DNA of 64,000 bases from Natronococcus pandeyae (GTDB taxonomy: Archaea; Halobacteriota; Halobacteria; Halobacteriales; Natrialbaceae), in contig NZ_PHNJ01000002.1 of the NCBI RefSeq assembly GCF_008122205.1, positions 310,001 to 374,000 on the forward strand, given 5' to 3'. Shown one piece after another: positions 43,891 through 52,027 of this stretch. Positions within the stretch are counted from its first letter, which is position 1, and each line of letters begins with the position of its first letter. The notes beneath the pieces were generated by a model. It ran no database searches. It worked only from the letters and a program-made list of their open reading frames with translations, and was not told the origin of the DNA. A program made the position numbers and the translations under genes.

Positions 43891-44559
43891 TTACTTGCCA
43901 CGCTCGAGGCGCGTTCCGATTCGCGTCGGTAGCCCCGCGGCCGCGACGGCGTTCGTGACCGCCTCGATATCGTACTCGACGCGGTGGGTCTCGACGGTCA
44001 TCGCGTCGAGGTCGGCGACCGCGTAGGCCGCTCGCGGATCGCCATCGCGGGGCTGGCCTACGCTACCGGGGTTGACGACGATGCCCTCCGCGTATCGCTC
44101 GGCGTGCTGGACGTGAGTGTGGCCCAGCACGAGCACGTCCTCGTCCTCGAGCAGTCGCGGGGAGAACCCCTCCGGATACGTGTACCGCGTATACCGCTGC
44201 GGGTCGTCCGGATGCCCGTGGACGAGTTTCAGTCGACCGTCGCACGCGAGGCGTTCGTCGGGGAGGTCGGCGAGCCACGCCAGTTGTTCGTCCGACAGCT
44301 GTTCGATCGCGTGCTCGACGCCGGCCCGTGCCATGCTGTTGAATCGGAACGCGGTCCCCTCGGCGACTGCGGCGTCGTGGTTCCCGAGGACGGTCGGAAT
44401 CCCGCGCTTCCGGATCTCGTCGACGCACTCCGCGGGCCAGGGGTTGTAGCCGACGACGTCGCCCGCACAGTAGAGGCCGTCGACGGGCGGCATATCTTCG
44501 AGAACGGCCTCGAGGGCGACCCGGTTGCCATGGATGTCCGAGATGAGTCCGACCTGCAT
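43891..44559 (-). CDS. Metallophosphoesterase (YfcE/MJ0936 type)
   Basis: 222 aa from ATG 44559. All calcineurin-like metal motifs are present: LISDIHGNRVAL (about 5-16), YCAGDVVGYNP, TVLGNHDAAV, LVHGHPDD and VLGHTHVQH, with NPGSVGQPRDGDPRAAYAV near the end. Family members are phosphodiesterases or protein phosphatases of broad specificity. It is divergent from the aminotransferase gene. The long frame continuing upstream is antisense to that gene and is rejected. Confidence 0.93.
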   Translation of the reverse strand: MQVGLISDIHGNRVALEAVLEDMPPVDGLYCAGDVVGYNPWPAECVDEIRKRGIPTVLGNHDAAVAEGTAFRFNSMARAGVEHAIEQLSDEQLAWLADLPDERLACDGRLKLVHGHPDDPQRYTRYTYPEGFSPRLLEDEDVLVLGHTHVQHAERYAEGIVVNPGSVGQPRDGDPRAAYAVADLDAMTVETHRVEYDIEAVTNAVAAAGLPTRIGTRLERGK

Positions 44560-44688
44560 GAACGAGACTAACAGGAGCCAGGTCCATGTAGGTTGGCCGG
44601 AACCGACGACCAACCACGACGACGAGCCAGAGAGACCAGCGATTTCCGGCACCCAATCCCTTTTGAAGCAAATCTCCGTTTGTGACGT

Positions 44689-45846
44689 ATGCCCACACCA
44701 ACGGATCGAGTCCGCCGAGCCGAACGCTCGAGCATTCGCGTCATGTTCGACCTCGCGGAACGCCACGACGGCGACCTCGTCCGACTCGAGGTTGGAGAGC
44801 CAGATTTCGATACGCCCGAACACGTCGTCGACGCGGCTGCACGCGCCGCCCACGACGGAGCGACGCACTACACCCCGAACGCGGGGCTGCCGGCGTGTCG
44901 GCGCGCGATCAGCGACACGCTGGCCGACGATTTCGGCGTCAGACACGACCCGGACGAGATCGTCGTCACGGTCGGCGGGATGGAAGCGCTCCACCTCGCG
45001 GTCCTGGCGACGGTGTCGCCCGGCGAGGAACTCGTCGTCCCCGGGCCGACGTGGCCGAACTACGAAACGCAGGCGTTCCTCGCGGACGGCTCGTTCCGCG
45101 AGGTGCCGATGCCGGCCGAGTCGGGGTTCGGCCTCGACGCCGACCGCGTTATCGACGCGATGAGCGACGACACCGCGGCGGTCGTGCTCACGACGCCGTC
45201 CAATCCGACCGGCCGCGTCTTCGATCCCGACGAGTGTCGCGCGGTCGTCGAGGCCGCCGCCGACCACGACGCGTACGTGATCGCCGACGAGGTGTACCTC
45301 GGGCTCACCTACGACGGTAGAGCGGAGGGGATCGCAGCCTACACCGGCCATCCCGACCACGTGCTCACTGTCGGCTCCTGTTCGAAGACGTACGCGATGA
45401 CCGGCTGGCGACTGGGGTGGCTCGCGGGCGACGGCCACCTGATCGACGAGGTCGTCAAGATCCACGAGTCGACGACCGCCTGCGCCTCGAGCGTGGCCCA
45501 GCACGCCGCGATCGCCGCGCTCACGGGACCCCAGGAGCCGTTCGAGGAGATGTACCGGGAGTTCCGCCGCCGTCGAGACCTCGTCGTCGACCGCGTCGCC
45601 GAGATCGACGGTCTCTCCTGTCCCCGACCAGAGGGTGCGTTCTACGCGTTTCTCGACCCGGGAATCGACGACGACAGCCTCTCGATCGCGAAATACCTGC
45701 TCGAGGAACACGGCGTCGTGCTCGCTCCGGGAGACGGCTTCGGCGACGCGGCGCCGGGACGGCTGCGACTCTCGTTCGCGAACTCCCGCGACCGGCTCGA
45801 GGAGGGGTTCGATCGGCTCGAGGCCGGGCTAGAAACGTACCAGTAG
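44689..45846 (+). CDS. PLP-dependent aminotransferase, class I/II
   Basis: 385 aa. Features: RLEVGEPDFDTPEHV (about 28-42), HYTPNAGLPACRRAI, PGPTWPNYE, TPSNPTGRVF, the YVIADEVYLGL block and the PLP-lysine motif SCSKTYAMTGWRLGW (about 230-244), with substrate-carboxylate Arg in GRLRLSFANS. It resembles the aspartate/aromatic aminotransferase group; the amino acid used is not clear. A TTTGAAGCAA-type AT-rich box precedes it. Divergent partner: the phosphatase gene. Confidence 0.92.
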   Translation: MPTPTDRVRRAERSSIRVMFDLAERHDGDLVRLEVGEPDFDTPEHVVDAAARAAHDGATHYTPNAGLPACRRAISDTLADDFGVRHDPDEIVVTVGGMEALHLAVLATVSPGEELVVPGPTWPNYETQAFLADGSFREVPMPAESGFGLDADRVIDAMSDDTAAVVLTTPSNPTGRVFDPDECRAVVEAAADHDAYVIADEVYLGLTYDGRAEGIAAYTGHPDHVLTVGSCSKTYAMTGWRLGWLAGDGHLIDEVVKIHESTTACASSVAQHAAIAALTGPQEPFEEMYREFRRRRDLVVDRVAEIDGLSCPRPEGAFYAFLDPGIDDDSLSIAKYLLEEHGVVLAPGDGFGDAAPGRLRLSFANSRDRLEEGFDRLEAGLETYQ

Positions 45847-45888
45847 CAAATCAAGTACAGGTCACATATCGTCGCTGGGATCGTCACG

Positions 45889-46704
45889 CTACAGTCGGGA
45901 TTCGATCGGTCGAGCATCGGAGAGGTAGTTTTCGTAGACCGATTGTGCCCACCCGCGGACTGGCGGTGCGTCGGTATCGATCACTGCCTGAACTGTTCCG
46001 CTCTCCTGCTCGTAACAACTAATGGTGACGCGTTCGTCGAGAAGCCCAGTTCCGTATGGCGGTAATTCGTCGTGCTCGAGCACCGTGAAATTGTCCTGTT
46101 GTAATAGTTCAGAACTGCGCTCCGGGTACGTCGACAGAAAGTATGTGTGGCAGTTTGGTCGGTCGATCAGCGTCACGTCGACGCCGTCGTGGACCTGTCG
46201 GTAGAGAACGTCGAAACAGGGTTCCATCAACGCAACCTCGGGTCGGAGATATCGTACCGTGGTCGTCTTCTGGAGAAGCGACTCGAATCGGGTCACCGGA
46301 CGGTACGGGGCATTGGAGTCGGCGACAGTTACGTTCAGTTCCGCCCACGTCTCGATGGGAAACTCACTGACTGCATCGGGGAGCCAGTGCCAGACGTTAC
46401 GTAACTTTCGCTCGGTTTCGACCCGGTCGATTAGACCGTCCATCTCGGATGCGATCGCCTCTCCGAGTCGGGTTGCCACGTACTCGTACCCGTCTTTGCG
46501 GATCCAGCGCCGGTCTTCGAATTCGGTCAGCGTCCGTCGTATCGTCGACGAGGAGACGCCGGTCAACTCGCAGAGTTCAGAGCGACTCCGGGGACGTTCT
46601 GTCAGCGCGACGAGTGCCGGGATGCGGTGTTCTGACCGTGTGAGATACGCGATGTCACCGATCGGCGAGTCTGTGTACCAGTGTACTGTGCTATCTGTCA
46701 CCAT
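45889..46704 (-). CDS. Winged-helix transcriptional regulator with FilR1-like C-terminal domain
   Basis: 271 aa from ATG 46704. Residues about 20-80 form a winged helix: HRIPALVALTERPRSRSELC, LTGVSSSTIRRTLTEFEDRRW, then YVATRLGEAIASEM. The remainder (about 95-265) matches the C-terminal ligand-like domain of FilR1/DUF1724-type archaeal regulators: APYRPVTRFESLLQ, VRYLRPEVALMEPCFDVLYR, NFTVLEHDELPPYG and DERVTISCYEQESGTVQAVIDTD. It is expected to bind DNA and control genes nearby. A broken paralogue lies divergently upstream. Confidence 0.85.
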   Translation of the reverse strand: MVTDSTVHWYTDSPIGDIAYLTRSEHRIPALVALTERPRSRSELCELTGVSSSTIRRTLTEFEDRRWIRKDGYEYVATRLGEAIASEMDGLIDRVETERKLRNVWHWLPDAVSEFPIETWAELNVTVADSNAPYRPVTRFESLLQKTTTVRYLRPEVALMEPCFDVLYRQVHDGVDVTLIDRPNCHTYFLSTYPERSSELLQQDNFTVLEHDELPPYGTGLLDERVTISCYEQESGTVQAVIDTDAPPVRGWAQSVYENYLSDARPIESRL

Positions 46705-46819
46705 GGTATAGGTACGCAAACTCGCACAAAAACTATTGGGGCCTCTCAATCGCTGATAAAAAGGAAATTGAACCGGTTTCCTCCCTCGATACTGGGACAG
46801 GAGGTTCACCAACGAGAAC

Positions 46820-47587
46820 CCTCTATTACGATTCAACGCTCTGAATAGGGGTTCGTGTGACCGAGACGAACTGCGCACCGCAACGGGAGCGTCCTCCCCG
46901 ACTATGGGCCGAATCCTCACCGACTTCCAGGTCGCCACTGGATCGAACGAGATGGAAGACGTACCAGCTGACCGGGCTGGGTGAGTTCGTGGCCGATCAG
47001 TTCGAGGACTTCACGGAGGCGATGACGTATCGGCGGCGGCTCCGCGAGATCTGGCCATGGTTGCCACGCGAGTTCAACGGCTTCAGCGTTGAGCTGTTCA
47101 CTGATATGGTGATCTCCAGCCAGGGCCCGGCTATCCCTACAAACCGATCGAACGGCTCACGAAGCCCATCACAACGACGGAAACGATGCGCGGGTTCGGC
47201 ATGGCACTGCTCAAATCGGGGAATTTAGAGCCGTTCTTCGACCACGTCCTGGATGGCAGGGAGTGTGAATACATCTACCCGTCCGCCGTTTTCGAGGACC
47301 TCCTCTCGTGGGACGAAGAAACGGTCGTGGAGACGGCGACGCGCGCCAACTACACCGTCTTACTGCACGACGACCTTCCGCTCGACGACCGATGTGGGAT
47401 CTGCCTGTTCGATGATCGGGTCAGCATCTGCTGTTACGACACGGAGACGGGGGCGTTGCAGTCACTCGTTGACACCGGGAGCGACGAGATGCGCGCGTGG
47501 GCGGAGTCGTACTACGAACAGTTCCGGGATGAGATCCGACCGCTCGATGACGAAACTGACCTCCTCTCGGTCGAATCGGTCCACTAA
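46820..47587 (+). pseudogene. Frameshifted paralogue of the FilR1-like regulator
   Basis: Three pieces in two frames line up with the intact regulator at 45889-46704. The HTH part (RFNALNRGSCDRDELRTATG then ASSPTMGRILTDFQ) is in the frame starting at 46829 and ends at a stop near 46981. The middle (RWKTYQLTGLGEFVADQFED to VISSQGP) is in the frame of 46857. The end (GYPYKPIERLTKP to the stop at 47587, with DRVSICCYDTETGALQSLVDTG) returns to the first frame at about 47130. Two shifts plus no usable N-terminus make a functional product unlikely unless the sequence has errors. Confidence 0.75.
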
Positions 47588-47634
47588 TCGAGGCTCTCCG
47601 ACTCGAATTCCCTCGCCGACGATGCTTTCAGGGC

Positions 47635-47648
47635 GTGAAATATTTCAC
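47635..47648. promoter_or_regulatory. Palindrome GTGAAATATTTCAC upstream of a methyltransferase gene
   Basis: A perfect 14-bp palindrome just upstream of an ATTTATAC box (about 47655-47662) and 52 nt before the start at 47700. Likely an operator; the neighbouring regulator is a candidate to bind it, but this is inference. Confidence 0.55.
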
Positions 47649-47699
47649 TAGGCATTTATACTTCTGTTCGCGGCGTACCCGAACTCGTGGTGAGAGTTC

Positions 47700-48533
47700 A
47701 TGAGTAATCACGCACGTCGATCGGCCGGCTGGCAGGTCGAACAGAGTGCTTCCGAGGCCTACGAACAGTATCTCGTGCCACCGATTTTCGCACCATGGGC
47801 AGACCGGCTGATCGAGACTGGCGAGATACACGAGGGAGATCGAGTCCTGGACGTCGCCTGTGGGACTGGCATCGTGTCACGTCGTGTCGCATCCCGGGTT
47901 GGTACCAGCGGATCCATCGTAGGGCTCGACAGCAACGAAGAGATGCTTGCAGTGGCAGCGGAAGCCGCTGTCGACACCCAGCCGTCGATCGAGTGGCGAC
48001 AGGGTGACGCGACCGACCTTCCGTTCTCCGACGAGGGGTTCGACGTCGTCTGCTGTCAACAGGCCCTCCAGTTCTTCGACGAACCTGGCGCTGCAGTCGG
48101 GGAGATGCGTCGGGTTCTCGAACCGGATGGACGTGTGACGCTGAGCGTTTGGCGATCGCTCGACTACCAGCCTGCATACGTCGTGTTAGCCGACGCCTTG
48201 GAGCGACACATCGGAGACGAAGCCGGAGAAATGATGCGCTCTCCGTTCCCTCCATGGGACGGGGAGGGCCTCCGAACACTCGTCCACGATGCGGGGTTCG
48301 ATGACGTCTCAGTCACCATCGAGATCGGCTCTGTGCGCTATCCGTCGGTTGCGGAGTTCGTCCGCCGCGAGGCGGCTAGCTCGCCGCTCGCCAACTCGAT
48401 CGCAGCCGTCGAGCAAGAGGTCCGGGACGAACTGATCCGAGAGGTCGAGGATGCATTACACGCGTACATTGACGACGAAGGAATCGTCTCGCCGATGGAA
48501 TCGTACGTCGTCACCGCAGAGAGGGAGCGGTAG
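47700..48533 (+). CDS. SAM-dependent methyltransferase (UbiE-like)
   Basis: 277 aa. Motif I VLDVACGTGIVSRRVA (about 49-64), GLDSNEEMLAVA, GDATDLPFSDEGFDVVCCQQALQFF and the MRRVLEPDGRVTLSVW strand define a class I methyltransferase, here with a C-terminal helical region to residue 277. The N-terminus SAGWQVEQSASEAYEQYLVPPIFAPWA is typical of the UbiE/Methyltransf_11 relatives acting on small molecules. The substrate is unknown. It has its own palindrome and TATA box. Confidence 0.9.
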   Translation: MSNHARRSAGWQVEQSASEAYEQYLVPPIFAPWADRLIETGEIHEGDRVLDVACGTGIVSRRVASRVGTSGSIVGLDSNEEMLAVAAEAAVDTQPSIEWRQGDATDLPFSDEGFDVVCCQQALQFFDEPGAAVGEMRRVLEPDGRVTLSVWRSLDYQPAYVVLADALERHIGDEAGEMMRSPFPPWDGEGLRTLVHDAGFDDVSVTIEIGSVRYPSVAEFVRREAASSPLANSIAAVEQEVRDELIREVEDALHAYIDDEGIVSPMESYVVTAERER

Positions 48534-48658
48534 CGGCCGATGCGCTCTTTTGAGATGTGTGCCTGACAGTGAAGACAGCACGAGGCATGTACTCGGTATT
48601 CAGCGCGATTCTACGAACATCAGCGATACCACAACCTACTGGTACTGAACGCCGAGCG

Positions 48659-49387
48659 CTACTGCATCAGTTCGCCGCCGTTCACGTTCAGCGTCTCGCC
48701 CGTGACGAAGGTCGCGTCGCGGAGATAGGCGACCGCGTCGGCGATGTCTTCGGGCTGTCCGTACCGGTCGACTGGAATCCGCGCCAGTTCCTCGCGTTTC
48801 TCCTCGGGCGTCCGATCGCTCGTCATGTCCGTCTCGACGTGGCCCGGCGCGACCGCGTTTACCCGGATTTCGGGCGCGAAATCCTCCGCGTGACTCCTGG
48901 TAAGCGAGAGCAGCGCTCCTTTCGAGGAGGCGTAGTGACACTCGATCGCTGCGCCGGTATGGGCGAGAATCGAGGAAATGTTCGTCACCGAGGGGTCGTC
49001 CTCAGATTCCTGGAGGTGAGAGAGCGCGGCCTTCGTGACGTTGAACGCGGAGTTGACGTTGACGTCCATGATCCGATCGAAGTCGGCCGGCTCGAGATGT
49101 TCCGTGTACACGTGCTGGTCGATTCCGGCGTTGTTGACGACGTGATCTAGACCGCCGAACGTCTCTCCGGCGGCGTCGACCAGTCGAGCGGCCTCGTCGG
49201 GGTCCGAGACGTCCGCGCCGACGACGATCGCCGCCTGTCCCTGGTCGCGGATCTCGTCGGCGACTCGTCTCGCGGCGTCCTCGCTCGAGTGGTAGTTGAC
49301 GGCGACGTCGTAACCGTCGGCGGCGAACCGACGGGCGATCGCGCTTCCGATTCCTCTGGACGATCCGGTGACGAGTGCAGCGGGCAT
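48659..49387 (-). CDS. Short-chain dehydrogenase/reductase (FabG-like)
   Basis: 242 aa from ATG 49387. Motifs: TGSSRGIGSAIARRF (about 7-21), NNAGIDQHVY, the catalytic triad in SSILAHTGAAIECHYASSKG (Ser, Tyr, Lys), APGHVETDM and the C-terminal VTGETLNVNGGELM. It closely follows the beta-ketoacyl-ACP/CoA reductase pattern. In haloarchaea such enzymes make PHA precursors or act on various ketones; no PHA gene is nearby, so the substrate remains open. Confidence 0.92.
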   Translation of the reverse strand: MPAALVTGSSRGIGSAIARRFAADGYDVAVNYHSSEDAARRVADEIRDQGQAAIVVGADVSDPDEAARLVDAAGETFGGLDHVVNNAGIDQHVYTEHLEPADFDRIMDVNVNSAFNVTKAALSHLQESEDDPSVTNISSILAHTGAAIECHYASSKGALLSLTRSHAEDFAPEIRVNAVAPGHVETDMTSDRTPEEKREELARIPVDRYGQPEDIADAVAYLRDATFVTGETLNVNGGELMQ

Positions 49388-49442
49388 ATCGGTACGAGAC
49401 GCGGGGAGCGGCTTTGCAGTTCCGGCCGCTCGCCTCCGCCGT

Positions 49443-50033
49443 TCAGTCGCCGTTCTCGATCGCCGTCTCGAAGCCGTCGTCGGTCCGCGCGACGCCGGCC
49501 GCACAGACCGCGTGCTCGAACTCGAGGTCGTAGACCTCGCTCGCCGCGTCCTCAGCGGTGTCGGCCTCGAGGTCGATCGGCTCCGGCGCGTTCGTCTCGT
49601 ACGTAGCGACGAGCGTCGGCTCGTCGACGGTCTCGACGAGGAGGGCGTCCTTCCGGACGGTGCCGATCAGCGCCTCGCCGTCGCCCCCGATCGTCGCCGC
49701 GATGCGGGGCGTGTCGTAGTCGTCCTTTTCGTAGTCCAGCGCGAGCAGGCTCTCCGCGAGGGCGTCTCGGGCGGGGTAGCCGAGCTCGAGTTTCTCCGCG
49801 ATCGGATCGACGTGCGAGCCGTTGCCGAAGGCGGCGGTCTCGCCCGTCGGCGTCTCGACGACGCGCAGGCAGTTGTAGGAGACGTACGGGTTGTCGGTCT
49901 CGGGGGCGTCCGCGGTGGGACCGACGGTGAGCGCTTCGTCTCGAGCGGTGATTTCGCGGTTCGGGAACGAGCGTGAGGAGACGCGGTAGGCGCCGACCTC
50001 GGGGCCGACGACGACGAATCGTCCGACGTACAT
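49443..50033 (-). CDS. purO: Archaeal IMP cyclohydrolase PurO
   Basis: 196 aa from ATG 50033. It begins [20 protein letters not shown] and continues [65 protein letters not shown] (about 66-110) and [11 protein letters not shown]-like [11 protein letters not shown]. These are PurO blocks. The enzyme closes the ring of FAICAR to give IMP, the last step of purine synthesis in many archaea. It starts 55 nt after (convergent side) the SDR gene start region, on the same strand; other purine genes are absent here. Confidence 0.93.
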   Translation of the reverse strand: MYVGRFVVVGPEVGAYRVSSRSFPNREITARDEALTVGPTADAPETDNPYVSYNCLRVVETPTGETAAFGNGSHVDPIAEKLELGYPARDALAESLLALDYEKDDYDTPRIAATIGGDGEALIGTVRKDALLVETVDEPTLVATYETNAPEPIDLEADTAEDAASEVYDLEFEHAVCAAGVARTDDGFETAIENGD

Positions 50034-50138
50034 ACACGTGGGTGCACAGCCGCGGGAAAAATGCGTGTCGGTTTGTGCACGATCGTCGACGACTCGCCGC
50101 TGTGCAGGTTTATATCGGATGGCGCGACTAACGTCGGC

Positions 50139-50924
50139 ATGACGACGGAAGCGGCGTGTCTCGAGGCCCTGCGACGGGCGGCCGAGCAGCTCGGGGAATC
50201 GCCGACGAAGGCGCAGTACGAGGAGCTCGGATTGACGCCTGCATCGGCGACGATAATCCGAACGTGTGGCGGCTGGAACGATGCGAAAGAAAAAGCAGGG
50301 CTGGACACCGCTCCGTCTACTGGCTCCCGCGTTCTGCCGAGACCTGACGGTGTCGAACTCCCTCCTGACTGCGACTGGGACGACCTCTCTGTCGACCAGC
50401 GATGGCACTACCGAAACGCCGAACGGAATACGGATCGAACGTTACGCCGCCGCGCTCGCCTCCGTTCCTGGCTCGACGAACAAAAACGCGACCGGGGCTG
50501 TTTACGATGTGGCGTCGACACCGCCGCGTGTCTGGACTTCCACCACGTCAACGAAACGACGAAAGAGATGGCGGTCGGACGAATGGTTACCTTCGGCTAC
50601 GGGACAGAGGCGCTCCGCGCCGAGATCGCGAAGTGTATCGTACTGTGCGCCAACTGCCACCGGATCGTCCACCACGAACCGCCGGAACGGGAACTGCGAA
50701 AATGGGCTCACGATCGAAAACGCAGGCACGGGTGCGATCGGTGTCGAGAGTCGAACCCCGCCTGTCTGGATTTCCACCACGAAGCCGAGACCAAGGAGGC
50801 GACCGTCGCACGATTGATCTCCGACGATCGAACGAAAGAACGGATCCGCACCGAAATCGAACGGTGCCGCGTTCTCTGTGCGAACTGTCATCGAAAGGCA
50901 CATGCAGACGTGCTGACGCGCTAA
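50139..50924 (+). CDS. Homing-endonuclease-associated repeat protein with two HNH-like zinc modules
   Basis: 261 aa from ATG 50139, 24-30 nt after a TTTATAT box (50109-50115). The N-terminus ([49 protein letters not shown], about 6-54) is a homing endonuclease associated repeat, a DNA-binding helix unit. Two similar modules follow: CLRCG...ACLDFHHV...[15 protein letters not shown] (about 122-190) and CDRCR...[10 protein letters not shown]...[15 protein letters not shown] (about 203-258). Each has two CxxC pairs and HH/CH residues of an HNH nuclease. It may be a DNA nuclease or a nicking enzyme. No phage or intron context is seen. Confidence 0.85.
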   Translation: MTTEAACLEALRRAAEQLGESPTKAQYEELGLTPASATIIRTCGGWNDAKEKAGLDTAPSTGSRVLPRPDGVELPPDCDWDDLSVDQRWHYRNAERNTDRTLRRRARLRSWLDEQKRDRGCLRCGVDTAACLDFHHVNETTKEMAVGRMVTFGYGTEALRAEIAKCIVLCANCHRIVHHEPPERELRKWAHDRKRRHGCDRCRESNPACLDFHHEAETKEATVARLISDDRTKERIRTEIERCRVLCANCHRKAHADVLTR

Positions 50925-51057
50925 TCACAGCCAGAAGACTGTGATCTGACCACGCTCCGTACCCACCCCGAGCCGCGACCGAGTTCGTAACACTCTAATA
51001 CGGACGCCATCTACAGACTGGTACGCCGTTGGTGACCGAAGCCAACGGGAGCATGTC

Positions 51058-51130
51058 AGTCCATTGGGGTAGCGGCCAATCCTGAAGCCTTCTGGGGGCT
51101 TCGACCCTGGTTCGAATCCAGGATGGACTA
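51058..51130 (+). tRNA. tRNA-Gln (anticodon CTG)
   Basis: A 73-nt cloverleaf: acceptor AGTCCAT / ATGGACT, anticodon stem AAGCC / GGCTT around loop TTCTGGG with anticodon CTG at 51092-51094, T arm CCTGG-TTCGAAT-CCAGG, discriminator A at 51130. No intron and no encoded CCA. It reads CAG codons. A CTCTAATAC stretch about 65 nt upstream is a possible promoter. An ORB-like motif lies 50 bp downstream. Confidence 0.95.
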
Positions 51131-51179
51131 CTTCTCGTTTCACTTCGTTTCGAGACCTCTCCTAGCGCTGTCTCTCGAT

Positions 51180-51201
51180 CTCCAGTCGAAACGAAGGGGT
51201 A
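51180..51201 (+). repeat. Isolated ORB-like sequence near tRNA-Gln
   Basis: CTCCAGTCGAAACGAAGGGG then TA has one change (C for T) from the oriC ORB at 12814-12833, with which it shares 19 of its 20 core bases. It lacks the long G-string. It is 39 kb from oriC and no orc gene is near. Confidence 0.55.
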
Positions 51202-51268
51202 TCCAGTCGACCGAGCCGACGTTCCCCGACCAGAATCCATATTGAGCTACCGTCTCTAAAGAGTTCCA

Positions 51269-52012
51269 ATGAGACGACGACAGTTTCTCGCTGTGGGGGC
51301 GACGACGGGCGCCACGATCGTCGCGGGCTGTTCCGGTGACGACAACTCCGCGGACGGCTACGGACCGGAACCGGAGTCCGAACCCGAGGAGCGATCGATC
51401 GACACCGACGCCTACGACACGTTCTCGATCGACGGCGTCGACGTCCCGCTCGCTCCGCTCGAGGACGTCGTCTACTGGTACCAGCGCCAGGAGGCTCGCA
51501 TGGTCGACGCCCGCGGTGCCGACCAGTACGACGACCTCCGAATCACGGGCGCCGTCTTCAGCAGGGCTCCCGACGGCGTCTCGGACGATCCGGTCGACGA
51601 CTGGTCCGCGGACGATCGCATCGTCACCTACTGCGTCTGTCCGCACGCCCTCGCCGGACAGCGGGCGGCGTCGCTGATCGACGCCGGCTACGAGAACGTC
51701 TACGCGCTCGACGAGGGCCTCGAGGCGTGGGTCAACCAGGGCTATCCAGTCGACGGCGAACAGGCGACACAGAGCCTCACCGCGTACCAGGTCCAGGGCC
51801 GTTCGGACCCCGCTTACGCCGGGGAATCCGTTCGGATTCGAACCCTCGAGACGGACCAGAGCGAACTGAGCCTCGTCGGCGACGACGGCAGTTACGAACT
51901 GACGCTTCACTTCACCGGCCTCGACGAGGAGTCGCTGCTCGAGGTCGACGCTCCGGACTACACCCGCGAACTGACGCTCGAGGAAGCGACGAGCGACGTT
52001 ATTGCTGCCTGA
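51269..52012 (+). CDS. Rhodanese-domain lipoprotein
   Basis: 247 aa. MRRRQFLAVGATTGATIVAGC is a Tat-type signal with a lipobox VAGC, so the protein is anchored outside the membrane. The rhodanese domain (about 70-165) has ARMVDARGADQYDDLRITGAV, the active-site loop YCVCPHALAGQRAA with Cys in the CxxxxA loop, and GYENVYALDEGLEAWVNQGYPV. It should handle sulfane sulfur or act as a sulfur carrier. Residues 165-247 form a distinct C-terminal beta-rich part of unknown function. Convergent with the flavin oxidoreductase gene. Confidence 0.9.
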   Translation: MRRRQFLAVGATTGATIVAGCSGDDNSADGYGPEPESEPEERSIDTDAYDTFSIDGVDVPLAPLEDVVYWYQRQEARMVDARGADQYDDLRITGAVFSRAPDGVSDDPVDDWSADDRIVTYCVCPHALAGQRAASLIDAGYENVYALDEGLEAWVNQGYPVDGEQATQSLTAYQVQGRSDPAYAGESVRIRTLETDQSELSLVGDDGSYELTLHFTGLDEESLLEVDAPDYTRELTLEEATSDVIAA

Positions 52013-52027
52013 CGCCACGATTCCGAA

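Noticed and set aside
43891-45711. 606-aa minus-strand frame spanning the aminotransferase
   Set aside because: Only the part below 44559 is the phosphatase; the rest is antisense to the aminotransferase gene.
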